From NCBI RefSeq assembly GCF_003473485.1, contig NC_053044.1, positions 55,964,091-56,028,090 of the forward strand: DNA of 64,000 nt, read 5' to 3'. The stretch is from Medicago truncatula (Eukaryota; Streptophyta; Magnoliopsida; Fabales; Fabaceae). Both the position numbers and the translations under genes were made by a program. This document shows positions 27,507 to 38,748 of the stretch, in pieces. Every line of letters starts with the position of its first letter. The first letter of the stretch is position 1. The notes under the pieces were generated by a model. It worked only from the letters and a program-made list of their open reading frames with translations. It was not told where the DNA came from and ran no database searches.

Positions 27507-27880
27507 CAGTAGGGGCCTGAAAAAAAATATTAGGGTGGACTACTAAAATTAACTATTGAAAATTTGTTTAAAGTCTCACAAATTAGACCTATAATTGAAT
27601 TGTTTAAATTTTTTGGGTAGACCACTACACCAATTTGCGGAAATTTGGATCAACCGAAATCTAAAACCGACATAAATTTGCTCACAAAATAGACCTATAA
27701 TTGAATTATTTAAATTTTTGAGTGGGCCACTACACCACTTTGTAGGAATTTGGATCAACCAAAACATAAAACCGATACAAAATTGCATAAAATATCGCAA
27801 ATTAGACCTATAATCGTTGATTTTTTAATTTTTCCGGGTGGGCCGTGGCCCACCCCAGCCCATGAAGGGCTCCGCCACTG
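27507..27880. mobile_element. small hAT-like element with internal tandem repeats
   Basis: The right end reads GGGCTCCGCCACTG, whose complement CAGTGGCGGAGCC is a common hAT-type terminus in plants; the left end (CCAGTAGGGGCCTG) is a degraded counterpart. Inside, three copies of about 110-120 bases start with CACAAATTAGACCTATAATTGAA (about 27576, 27686 and, shorter, 27797). The target duplication is not clear. Confidence 0.5.
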
Positions 27881-28531
27881 ATTTCCAGGTCGCTTAACAA
27901 GGTAGGACTTGATATGTGTCTAAGAGACGAAAAAGGTAATTCTGCTTGCAAAAACTACAAGGTTCTCGTTGCTTTGTGCCGCTAGAGTGGGTTAAGTGGT
28001 CGGTTTGCACACGACACGACATGGTGGCAAATCTTTGATTCGATAAAGTTGATTTTGTTTTTGATATTAAGAAGGTTGTCGATTATTTTAGGACATGTAT
28101 AGATGATAATATTGAGTTTGGTTGTAAAATTTATACCTTTAAGCAGTTGTTTTAAAACAATTTTCAAAACTCTTACGTCGAATTTAGTCGGAGGCAGACT
28201 AATAAGGTCGCTTATGAATTAATAAGGTAGCCCCATGTAATGCTAGCTCCTACCTATATATTAATGTACCGTTATATATTGGTCCATGACTAATAATGAA
28301 ATGAATCGAGATTATTCTTAAAAAGAGAAGAATAATAAATGTACGAACAAATTTACAATATACAGATTAATAGTATAAAACAACAAAATGCATAAAAACA
28401 TGATAAAATTCAAGTATCTTAAATATCAATGTTTATGAATTTATAACATTAACGACGTGAAAGTCTTTGATTGAATCTACAATGAGTCTAAGCTAATTTT
28501 TCAATCTCAATAAAACGAACACTGTACCTAT
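27881..28531. other. intergenic, no gene seen
   Basis: The minus-strand open frame at 27982-28167 has no family features. Nothing else recognisable. Confidence 0.35.
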
Positions 28532-28539
28532 ATGGTAAA

Positions 28540-29083
28540 TAGGCATGACAATGGGACGGGTTTTATCTTTCACGTCCCCATACCCGATTCTCATATACTT
28601 ACCCGTTACCCTACCCGTACCCAACGGGGATGAGAAATTGAATCCCATCCCCGTCCCCGACGGGTTCGGCCCGCCCCATCCCCGTCCCCGCATTGAATAA
28701 TTTTTTTAATAAAAAATAGAAGTTTTTTTGCATCCCCAAGAGCAACGTTGTAATACATTTTCCAACAATAAGCTCACTTTCACATTTGTTAGACAAAATG
28801 ATTTAGTTGATTCTTTAAATATCAATGGTAGTTTTTATTAACATGACAATTATCAAACAAAATAACATAACATATTAACATAAAGTAATTTTTTACATTT
28901 GGGACGGGCTTGAGTATGGATTCGGGGTGGGTCCCTATATACCCGTTACCCGTCCCATACCCGTGTTTTGAGATCGAGGAAAACTCATACCCATACCCAA
29001 ACCCAGTCAAAATGGGGAAAACCTGTCAAATTGAGTTTGGTTCGGGCGGATAACCACGGGTATGGGTTTTGTTGCCATGCCTA
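28540..29083. mobile_element. hAT-type MITE with CCCGTCCCC runs
   Basis: The ends TAGGCATGACAA and TTGTTGCCATGCCTA are inverted repeats, and ATGGTAAA lies directly outside on both sides (28532-28539 and 29084-29091), a perfect 8-bp target duplication as made by hAT transposases. The interior is rich in ACCCGTTACCCGTCCCCATACCC-like phrases on one arm and their complement on the other. No coding capacity. Confidence 0.88.
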
Positions 29084-29139
29084 ATGGTAAATAAAAAACA
29101 CCGCACCAATAAAAAAAATCAAAAGAAACAACATTGCAG

Positions 29140-29367
29140 TAAGAGGACATACACATATTAAAATATGAAAGGGAAAAAAAATCAAATTAGAGAGGTGATT
29201 CAGAACCAAAAATTGTCCCAAAATCATCCATCTTTTTTGGTACATCAAAAGCACTAAGAGGACATACACATATTAAAATATGAAAGGAAAAGAAAAATCA
29301 AATTAGAGAGGTGATTCAGAACCAAAAATTGTCCCAAAATCATCCATCTTTTTTGGTACATCAAATG
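29140..29367. repeat. tandem duplication, two copies of about 115 bp
   Basis: The block starting TAAGAGGACATACACATATT at 29140 repeats at 29255, and both copies run to TTTTTTGGTACATCAAA. Only a few bases differ, so the duplication is young. No gene is affected. Confidence 0.92.
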
Positions 29368-29975
29368 GAAAGAAAAAAAAAAGGAGAAGTGGGGAGACAA
29401 GCGATCGTGAGAAGAAGGTATGATTTGTTTTTACAGCTACATCCAATAAAAAAAACATGAAGATGAAGATGTTATGAACTTTTTTTTACAAAGGGTTTGT
29501 TTTATACAGATTAAAATTAAAATAAAAGTGATTTTGATATTGAATAATTTAAAAATTATTTTTATAGGTTTTATAAAAAATCAGAACCTGTTTTCGTTTG
29601 TATAACGTTCGTTTGTATAACGTAATAAAAATCATATTTTTAAGAAAATGATTTTGTCTGCTTGAATACAACTTTACAAAAGAGATTTTTTGTTCCTTAA
29701 AAAAAAAAAATTGTTACAGGATTACCTCAATCTTTTGACACTTGTTTTCTCTCTCCTAAAAAAATATATCTTTTGAAATCACTCTTAAATAAGTTTGTCT
29801 TGTTATAGTTTTTTTTTGTGAGCAAGAATTAATGTGTTTTTTTAAGGATGAATGAATGTGTTTATTAAAAGTAAAAAGATACTGCTTTAAAAATAAAATA
29901 AAAAGATATGAATGGACTGTTTGGAGCATACTCCTATAACATATTTTATTTGTTAGTGCTCTAGAAAATGTTTTC
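29368..29975. other. intergenic, no gene seen
   Basis: AT-rich DNA with TTAAAAATTATTTTTATAGG-like simple sequence and no supported feature. Confidence 0.35.
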
Positions 29976-29982
29976 AAATCAT

Positions 29983-30075
29983 AAAACCACCGTCCTTGTG
30001 AGCTTAGTTCGGTTGGTAGGGATGATTCATAATATATGTAAGGTTCAAGTTCAAACTCCGACCATAAAAAAAAAA
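29983..30075 (+). mobile_element. tRNA-derived SINE, short copy
   Basis: GTGAGCTTAGTTCGGTTGGTAGG (box A region) and GGTTCAAGTTCAAACTCCGACC (box B region) are followed by an A-run. AAATCAT occurs directly before (29976-29982) and after (30076-30082) the unit, a likely target duplication. Same family as the copies at 31753 and 32223. Confidence 0.75.
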
Positions 30076-30535
30076 AAATCATGAAGTCACTACGTGAGAA
30101 TAGTCCACATCGATAGGTTTTAGAAGATTGAGAGCAAGAGTGGCTAAAAAAGAGAAGCTAAAATATACAACTCATTTGCCTGTTACGTGGTCTTCAGACC
30201 AAATTTGTTCTCAGCCAGTGCTTCAATTGATATGGTGTTAGGCTTTTTTTAGGCATACATTTTGATTTCAAAATATTCCTTGTTTTGCCCTTTTGTTCAT
30301 TAGATCTGAGCTATCGTGCTAAATCAAGTTGAAAAAGATATCCCAATGAATGAAGTTGTACGTGAGCTTAAATTAAATCGAGTTTAAGTTGAAAAAAAGA
30401 TTCTAACGAACTCGACTCGTTTTTTCAGCCCTACCCATATCATACAAAGAACAAAGGAAGTGAGGTATACAAGTCATTCATTTCTCACCGAACCATTCTC
30501 CCTCTTTCTTTGGAATCAGTATTTACAACTTAATG

Positions 30536-31535
30536 CTAAACAAGTAATTTGTGGCTGACTTCAGTGAAACTTCCTTGAGAACCACTGCAATTTCTATGTG
30601 ACGACATATGGTACTCCTGAAACCTCTCTTTCACTCTCCCACACGCTTTCTTTCCCATAGTCAGCCTCTTCTTAACATGAGTTGCCACAGATTGCATAAA
30701 ACCGGGTGTCCCAATCACCTCAATCTCCACAGTGCTTTTAACCTTTTCGCCCTGCAAAAGTTTTAAATGGTAACAAAAATAACACATTAAAAAATAAAAG
30801 TAGATATGTATGAACATGTTTGCAAATAGGTTCTCAAATTGTAGTAACCAAGATGAAACAACAAGAAACAAAAAATCTACTATTGTGCGTCAAATGGGAT
30901 AGTGAGAACATTGACACAGGTAGTAGTAATTAAATACCTGTTCTATGGTTATCTTTCCAAAATATTCTCCCCGTGCCTGGTATCAAGAGAAGCACATTGG
31001 TGAATGAAGTCCAGAAACCAAAATAATATGTGAGAATTTTGATACATGCTATGTTCCATAATCAACTTGGCAGTGTATATTATCAGAAGATACCTTAGAA
31101 GGAACATCAATAAAAGCTGGGTAAGGAGCCAGTGCCGGGGTTTCCTTAACAAAGTGAACACGGTCCTGAATCTTTTTCTTTGTAACATATTTGCGCAGTT
31201 GCATTTCAAGCCTTTTCATGTCTCTCCCTACAGCTATAGCATGCAAAGATTGCAACTTGAGTTTCTTCTCGTGAATTGCACGAATAAATTGATCTTGCCA
31301 AAGACGCAAGCTTTCCCTCACTGCAATTTGAGATTTGAAACCAAAGTCACTATTCTCATCCACAAGTATTCAATTCAAGTCCGTCCATCATTGGAAAAAG
31401 GAAAAAGAAAATTAAAAAAACTGGACTGAAAATCTAGATGAAGAAATAGAGAGACAAACCGGATTGAACTTTGGATCCAAATTCTTTGTGCTGGAGAAGT
31501 TTCTTCCAAGCAACGACCGCATTACGGCGCATCAT
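30536..31535 (-). CDS. chimeric gene: RPT4 5' end fused to glycosyltransferase 3' part
   Basis: Four exons on the minus strand, 31460-31535, 31094-31320, 30938-30976 and 30536-30751, all with GT-AG borders, join in phase to 185 codons. Exon 1 (MMRRNAVVAWKKLLQHKEF) is RPT4 exon 1 lacking 9 codons. Exon 2 begins VRESLR, the start of RPT4 exon 2, then changes at about 31301-31306 to WQDQF...HEKKLKLQSLHAIAVGRD, the copy of glycosyltransferase exon 4. Exon 3 (ARGEYFGKITIEQ) keeps the GT4 E-x7-E motif but is 24 bp shorter than its parent. Exon 4 copies the last GT exon with an in-frame deletion and a frameshifted last 20 residues. The promoter and intron 1 also derive from RPT4. It lacks the ATPase domain and the GT acceptor half, so the parental activities are unlikely. 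Open over four exons, it may be a young gene or a lucky pseudogene. Confidence 0.75.
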
Positions 31536-31752
31536 GGTTGTGGCGCTACAAATTGGAAAATTGGAAGGGGTGAAGTTATTAGGTCTCAGTCTCACAAACT
31601 CGAACGGTGGAGTGTAGAAAAAGTTACAGACTAGTTTGTGGACTAAGAAAGCTTATTATATATGTTTGCTTTGTTACGTGTCCCCCAATCTAACCTTATT
31701 ACAACTTTTTTTTTAGAAACAAATCCTATTACACCTTTATTAACTTTGAAAC
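31536..31752 (-). promoter_or_regulatory. promoter copy derived from RPT4
   Basis: Alignable by eye with 23767-23970 over about 200 bases (GGTTGTGGCGCTACAAATTGG, TTAGGTCTCAGTCTCACAAA, CTAGTTTGTGGACTAAGAAA, TTACGTGTCCCCC, ACACCTTTATTAAC). A SINE then interrupts it at 31753. This copy lacks the 3-kb element found at RPT4. Confidence 0.7.
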
Positions 31753-31902
31753 ATTGTCCCCGTGAGCTTAGCTCAGTTGGTACGAATATTGCATTTTATA
31801 TGCAGGGGCGTGATTCGAACCCCAGACACTTCACTTCTCCACAATTAAATTATGTGAGCTCTAACCACTAACCAATAGGCTACTTGACAAAAAAAAAAAA
31901 GC
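31753..31902 (+). mobile_element. tRNA-derived SINE, full-length copy
   Basis: CCCGTGAGCTTAGCTCAGTT (box A) and GTGATTCGAACCCCAGACAC (box B) are followed by CTCCACAATTAAATTATGTG, AATAGGCTACTTGAC and an A-run. CTTTGAAAC directly flanks both sides (31744-31752 and 31903-31911), a perfect 9-base target duplication. Confidence 0.9.
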
Positions 31903-32222
31903 CTTTGAAACCTTTACCATCTCAACAGAGTTATTTTTTCTTCTTTACTTTACCAGTTAAAAGTTTGAGTTTTTTTTCTTTTTTATTTATAAAAATAAAC
32001 TTAATTCATATCATTAGATAAAAGAAGTTTAACACAAGGAGGAAAAAAATGGCTGTCCTTGCGATTAGAACAAGGCAACCTTAAACATACACTCTCAACC
32101 ATGAAATAATGAAAGATAAAATATCAGTTCTAAAACCGATAAATCAGATTAGTTTGTAAAAAGAATAAATTCATAAAATAATTCTTTAAAATCGTTCAAC
32201 ACTACTAGAAGATTAGTTTTTT

Positions 32223-32323
32223 TTTTTTTTTTTTTGGGCCTCGTAAGCTTAGCTCAGTTGGTATGAACAATGCATAAAATATGCAAGGTCTGGGGTTCGA
32301 ATCCCGACCACCACCGAAAAAAA
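32223..32323 (+). mobile_element. tRNA-derived SINE, third copy
   Basis: CTCGTAAGCTTAGCTCAGTT (box A) and GGGGTTCGAATCCCGACC (box B) end in an A-run. AGATTAGTTTTTT occurs before (from 32210) and after (from 32324) the unit, a 13-base target duplication. The copy lies between the chimeric gene and the glycosyltransferase. Confidence 0.85.
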
Positions 32324-32635
32324 AGATTAGTTTTTTTATTAAAAAAAGGACCAATGGTAATACATATTTTCTTCTCAAAAAAAGGGAGTGTACATTTTCA
32401 CTGGTTCAGAGTCTGTAGCTCAAGTTTTTCTTTAAAAAAGGCAGTGTACCTTCGGACATGTTTTTGATCTTAGCGAGGAAAGTAATATATCACAGTCCTA
32501 TACATCAACCCATTACGCATCCATACAGAACAAAGGAAGTGGGATATACAACTCATTCATTTCTAACCGAACCACTCTTCCTTTTTCTTTGGAATCAATT
32601 TACAATTTAATGGTGAAGTTCCTAAGCTGGTTAAT

Positions 32636-35600
32636 TTAATTGTGCCTTGCCTTCCGTAAAATTTCCTTGAGAACCACTGCAATTCTATGTGACATATGGC
32701 GCTCCAGAAACCTCTCTTTCACTTTCTCATACCCTTTCTTTCCCATAGTCAGCCTCTTCTCAACATGACTTGCCAATTTCACAATGTTATGTGCAAGAGG
32801 TGTCACACCATCCTTGCCTTCAGGATGCAGCAAACCGGTTGTCCCATTAACCACGATCTCCACAGTGCCTCCAGCTGCAGTGCCCTGCAAAAGTTTTTAA
32901 CGGAAACAAAAGTAGTACGTGAAAAAATAAAAGTAGACATGTACGAACATGTTTACAAATAGATTCCGAAATTAGAGTAGCCAAGTTGAAACAGCAAGAA
33001 ACAAACAATCTACTACTATTGTGCGTTAAAAATTTCAAATAAAAACATTTACTCTCGTTTCATTTATGAGTATTAATTGAATATTAATATCAGTAACAGA
33101 AAATAACCAACTGAACTAATGAGGACTCTAATTGAAATTAGCAAGAATTGATTATAAGTCAGCCCCTCAATTAATGTTACACAAGTTGCAACTAACAAAT
33201 GAATGGAACCTGTATCATCTGACAGCCAACTTTAACAGTATTATTTTTTCGCAATCATGTTATCAAAGCATTGGTAATATATTACTATAACTTCCTCAGA
33301 ATAATATTAGTTTCATGAAAAACAGACTTTCAAAAACCGAAACATACATGTCTCCCTTGATTCGGTATTCCTACGTTCGTGGAAGCATGTCTTTAAAACA
33401 ACTAGGATAACATGGTGGAGAAAGGCGGAGGGTTGAGCAAATGGGAAGGAAAATTAGTGAATTTGAGGCTGACGTATTCAAACAAAAAGAACAGTGCAAA
33501 TGTGGAGTTAAAGTTGCTGAACAGTTATCTTCGTTTCTTCGCCAAGGGAAAATTCAAGTGCCTAAAACTCAGTTGAATCCACAAATTATTAAAAAATAGT
33601 TACACAGGGGTGTAGCCAATTGGCATGCATAAGGAAACAACAATTTGGTAGGAAAAATAAATATTACTCTGATGTTATCATTCAAAAAAGGCAATTTGGT
33701 GCTATGATATTCCAAAAATGAAGTAACTTTTTTGTTTCTATTTTTCAGATTTTTTTCGACAGGAGTGATAGTGGTATGAATTATGAAACCAAAATAATAA
33801 AAAGGCAGACAGAAAGATAGAAGAGATTAAAGATGAATAAATAAAGCACATTATAAACACGTATAAATAAAGCACATTATAAAAAGACATATCATGTGCA
33901 TTTCCTTAAGGTGTGATTTCTAGCCACTGGGCTACTTGACCAAAAAAATATATCATAAATAAATAAAGCACATTATTATATGTCAAACGCGATAATGAGA
34001 GAATTGACACAGGTAGTAGTAATTTAACACGTATAGATATAAAAGGGAAGGTCATATCGACAGGACAACTCAAATATCTAGTGAAGGACATACCAGTACA
34101 GGCAGGCGAAATGCCATTGCTTCTATGGTTATCCTTCCAAAACATTCTCCCCGTCCCTGGTATGAAGAGAAGCACATTGGTGAATGAAGCCCAAAAACTA
34201 AAATAATACTTTAAACACAATTTATAATAAAAAAAATCCTATCTTCAAGTCCCTTCTAAACTAGCAAACTTTGTCTCCATACATCATAGAAGTCAAACAA
34301 ATTGATATGAGAAGAAAGGCCAACCAATGAAAATGGCAGAACTGAATCAATTCGGAAGTGGGTGTAATATGTTTTGGAAATTAGGAAAAATGTTTAATCA
34401 TGCAATCTAAAGTTTAAGGGTTGCCATCATAATGTCAAAAGTTTGAGAGTCATCATAGCATGCTCTGTTCCATAATCAACTTGGTAATGTATATTATCAG
34501 AAGATACCTGAGAATTCTGAACAAGAACATCAATAGAAGCTAGGTAAGGAGCCACTGCCAGGGTTTTGTTAACAAAATGAACACGGTCCTGAATCTTTTT
34601 CTCTGTAACAAATTTGCGCAGTTCCATTTCAACTTTTGTGTGAGCATTCATATCACTCCCTACAACTATAGCATGCAAAGATGGCAACTTGAGTTTCTTC
34701 TCCTGAATGAGCTGCAAACTTTTATGAAAGGCATAAAGGAATAGATCTTGCCCTTTACCACGTGAAACACCTGCATTTAAAAAACCCTAGACCTCAGAAT
34801 ACATACTAGCAAAAGAAATGTAAAAAAGTTAACAGAACAGGTATACACTATATTAAATTGGCACGCATAACAAAGAAAAGAGAAACAACAAGCCAAACGA
34901 TGTCAATTTGGGGAAGGTAATATAACCTTGCAACCATGCCATGTACCGCATTAGATGAAAATATCAAGAAACTAATGCAATGATTGGAAAATGAATATTG
35001 AATGAGTACAGGTAGTGACATACTATTTATGATGGCAAAAAGTAGATCATCATTTCTTACTCCAAGAGATTCCCTAACATGCTCACGAAGAACCCTCTTT
35101 GCTACACTATCTTCTGCAACTTCCATAAGTTCCTTGCTATTTCCAAGATGTACAACATAAGTTTCAGGCATTTTAATTCTACAAAATCAGGCAAAAGCGA
35201 ACAGTTAGAAACACGACTTAAGTTACAGTCACACAGAACACATAGGAGTAATATATTATTAAATGAATCTGGAAACATACCCTAAACTCTCCTTGGTCCT
35301 ATTCTTCCAGTACTCTGCAGTTGTATGTGAATCAATCATAGCACCTGCAACAAAGGGGAGGTGCTTGACATATGCCTCTTTGAAATAATGCCCTCGCATT
35401 TCATGAATCCACCATAAAACCTTCGGAAGAACGAGGGTAACTTTTTCCTTTAAGACGGCATCTAGCCACTTTCCAGCTACAGCAGTATTTAGAATGACCA
35501 GATCAGCTTTAAGAGCTGTATCTACAGCCTTTTCACCTTTTGCAGGCAGGACCTATAAGAAGCCAATCAGATGAAAAAAAAAGTTACACTTAGAAGTTCA

Positions 35601-36918
35601 ATAACACATGGATATGAACTGCAGGTCTAGGCATTTCATACAGATTGGAATTATTAGCCAACTCAATCAAACTGATTGCACAGTTTGCTTAATTCTACCA
35701 TGCCACATGTGAACTATGTTTATCAAATGGATCTCACAAATTAGTGATCTAAGTTGATTGTACTTTAACCAACTATAAACTCCAATAGAGCAACTTCAAA
35801 AAGTTCATTAAGTGGATATCACAAATTAGAGAACTGAGTTGATTGTTGTCGAGTATGTCTCATATATAGACACAGAAGAGGGGCAAGGGAAGGGGGAGCT
35901 GAGCTAGTGCAGAGTTGCAAATTCACTCAAGTAATATATACTGAACTACAGTTGCTCTATAGTCGCAGAGGTAGGCACAAGCGGCGATCTGCGTAAACAA
36001 ACGATCGTGTTTCATTGTCTTGCGATTTTCATTTTCTTTAATCTTCTGTTACTAGTTGCTGTTCTAACAATTGTGTTCGAGAATCCTCCATAAACTTAAG
36101 CAATCATGGCTGCCACATAAAAACACTACAATGGTGAAATCCAACAAGGGACGGTTTCTTAAATTTAAGAACTCAATAAGCAACTCCCATCAGAGCTTCT
36201 CTTACATCACAGCAAATTCACTCTCCAGCCTCTCACCAAATTCTACCGTTAATTTATACAATGAATTATAGGATCTAGTTCTCCTTAAATGAGCACAATC
36301 CATGATTTGCTACACATGTGGACAAAATATCAACCATTTGAGTCAAATCCCAATTTGTAGACACACTGAATCCCTATTCATAATTCCAAATATGGAAAAA
36401 CAAAAGCTACTCAAACCTCTTAAAACATTTCCACGCAGCATTAATTTAACACTAAAAAAATCAACCAAGTAAACAACAATAAAGATCGAAACGAAAAGGC
36501 AAAGAGAAGAGAAATATACCTGAACTCCTCTGTCCAGCATTTTACTCTCTAAACTATAAATAACCTGATCATGTTCAGCAGGATACTGATTTGTAATCCA
36601 AACAACATCAGAACCAACACCTCTCAACAAAAACGCCAATTCCATCAAAAGTAAAGGTCCACCAGAAAGAGATAGTTCATGCGAAACCATGAGAACAAGC
36701 TTCGATTTCATGAAATCCAAGGGGCTTGGACCAGCTGGTGCATTTCCGACGGAGGAGGGATGAATCTGACTCTGTTGTGCTTCGAAGGTCTTTGTTGTGT
36801 TGCATGAATCGGAATTGTTAGGTCTCATGAAAAGAATCATCACTGTTGAAATTGATATGAAAGCTAGTAACATTAACGGCCATCTTTTCTTCGCCAATGC
36901 TACTGAATGCTTCGCCAT
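32636..36918 (-). CDS. GT4-type glycosyltransferase, type II membrane protein
   Basis: Six exons on the minus strand: 36520-36918, 35281-35552, 35024-35178, 34508-34770, 34094-34156, 32636-32884. They join in phase to 466 codons. A signal anchor (WPLMLLAFISISTVMILF, residues 13-30) suggests a type II protein of the secretory pathway, probably Golgi. The N-terminal half has VSHELSLSGGPLLLMELAFL, typical of GT-B group 1 enzymes. The C-terminal half has VVGSD, EKKIQDRVHFVNKT, APYLASIDVLVQNS and ECFGRITIE, the E-x7-E motif (367-375) that contacts the nucleotide sugar, then GGTVEIVVNGTTGLLHPEG. It resembles Arabidopsis At1g75420/At1g19710-type proteins of unknown substrate. The start is the ATG of MAKHSVALAKKRW; the codon at 36927 is GTG. 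No defect seen. Exons 4-6 and their introns are the source of the copy at 30.5-31.3 kb. Confidence 0.93.
33905..33945 (+). mobile_element. SINE 3' fragment in glycosyltransferase intron 5
   Basis: GATTTCTAGCCACTGGGCTA followed by CTTGACCAAAAAAA matches the 3' end of the SINE family seen at 31753-31902. AAATAAAGCACATTAT occurs three times around it (about 33837, 33867 and 33958), two of them as a small tandem repeat. Confidence 0.55.
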
Positions 36919-38251
36919 TGTAATCACGACTTTACCAATTAATTTCTAAATTCGCATTCTGTTACTTTTTTTTTTAGGGTTTTCGCTCTTTCTTCTTTTG
37001 TGTAGAGTTGTTCTAATTGCATGTGAAATGATTCAGCGAGCAAGTATCTGCTCTCACTGAGTCACACTCCCAGATCGATCGATCGAGCGAAGATTTTGCT
37101 GTTAAATCAGAGAGAGAGATCACACGAACTGATGAACTACTGTCCAGACACCGCGATCGAGCCATCCAAGAATGTATGGGCTTTGAAATCCTTTCACATT
37201 GGGCCTACTGTTAAATCATTCGGCCTAAACAAGTTTTTTTTTTTTTACCGTTTCTTTTCCCACCCTATGAATTCGTACTGCATAAAACCTCCAAAATCAA
37301 GTTGAAATAGGACGCGCAAAAACCTCATAGAATGGGAAATTAATGACCTTTTTGGTTGGATTTTGTTAGATAGGTTCCTTTAATTGTTCACATGCCCCTC
37401 GAAAATTCCAAAATACCTTTTAATAGAGACCTAACAAAAAGAACTTATGAGTTTAATTTTTGTTTCAAATGCTTTTTTTTTTAAAAAAAAACCTTCCTTA
37501 CTCTCTAAACAGTTCCTTCTTCCAACAATTGAAACTCAAGCAACTTGACTCAAAATCATTACATTTTTAGTGACATTTGTTTCAAAATCCAACAAATAAG
37601 TGTTAAATTGTGAATTATTTGGTGACAACTATATTGCCCATCAAAAAAAGTTAGATAAAGTTACGCATGTTGAATTAACATGAATCAAATAATGAAAGAT
37701 AAATTAATGATTTTGATTGATGTCAACTTAATATGAGTAACACTACCACTTTTTGTTGATAGTTATATAAAAACTTACCAAGGTATTTTACAAAGTGAAT
37801 CAATCACAATCGTTAAATTATTACAAATATTTAACTTCATTCATATTTTCGGGAAAAGTCCTTCATTTAATTGGTTGTCATAGTTGAGTGTAAAATTACT
37901 TACAATACGAAGTGATTAATGATAAAATTCAACTTAGTATTTTCAATTATTATCGATCAGCCTTAGAATTTTGTCCACTACATTTTTTTTTTTTTGAAAG
38001 AAAGAAAGACCTGCAATTCTGGTATGTCACTTTCTTTTGTTCGATTAATTTGATTTTTTTTAGCACAAATAAGACAAAATCTAATGAAATTGCTATCTCA
38101 TTTACGACAAGATGAAACATGACAAGCTCGTACGTGACACGACAGTTACTCGATGTTCCTGATTATGATAACAATTATAATTTGTTAATAAAAAATTAAG
38201 TAATAAAGCGATTCTGTTATCTATTGCTTTTTGTTTGATATAAACACGTTA
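36919..38251. other. glycosyltransferase 5' flank and intergenic DNA
   Basis: Minus-strand promoter and 5' UTR of the glycosyltransferase occupy the first 100-250 bases, with a GATCGATCGATCGAGCG repeat at about 37075. The rest is AT-rich without a supported gene. Confidence 0.4.
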
Positions 38252-38519
38252 CTTCCTACGGTCTCAAATATATAAGAAAGAAAAAAAAAAGCATATATAT
38301 TAAGAAAGTGAATTGACCATATTTAAGTCATTATAAAAAGTTATATTTTTTTAATTTTACTCTTATCTTACAGTAGTAAAGACATTAATGAGATGAGTTT
38401 GATAAAGATGAACTTAAAATTATTGCATTTAATAAATTCATTTTACGATACTTTTTTTTTATCCTATTTAAGACCACCAATTTTATTTTATTTTTCCTTG
38501 TATTTGAGAGAGGAGGGAG
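38252..38519. mobile_element. Stowaway-type MITE
   Basis: The ends TA/CTTCCTACGGTCTCAAATA and CAAGG...TATTTGAGAGAGGAGGGAG/TA are inverted and TA-flanked. It lies just beyond the 3' end of the first BEL1-like gene. Confidence 0.75.
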
Positions 38520-38748
38520 TAGTATATAAATATCAATCTGACATGGCTACGAGGAAATGTCAAAACGAATGATGTCTGGTTACTAATCTAAAGAGCATCA
38601 TAAGTCATGAATTTCAAAAACTGTAAATTCACCTGAAGACACATTGGATCATTTTGTCATGTTACATAATAATATTCTCTCCTGATTTTGAAATTTCTCA
38701 AACAAAATTCTTTTTATCTTCATAGGTTATATAATTCACTTCTAAGTC

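Noticed and set aside
31753-32323. possible true tRNA genes at 31.76 and 32.24 kb
   Set aside because: Box A and box B are present, but no acceptor or anticodon stem can be closed, and the units carry SINE bodies, A-tails and target duplications.
33410-33600. possible exon inside glycosyltransferase intron 5
   Set aside because: A short open plus-strand stretch (starting MVEKGGGLSKWEGKL) exists, but it is antisense to the gene, has no family signature and no splice support.
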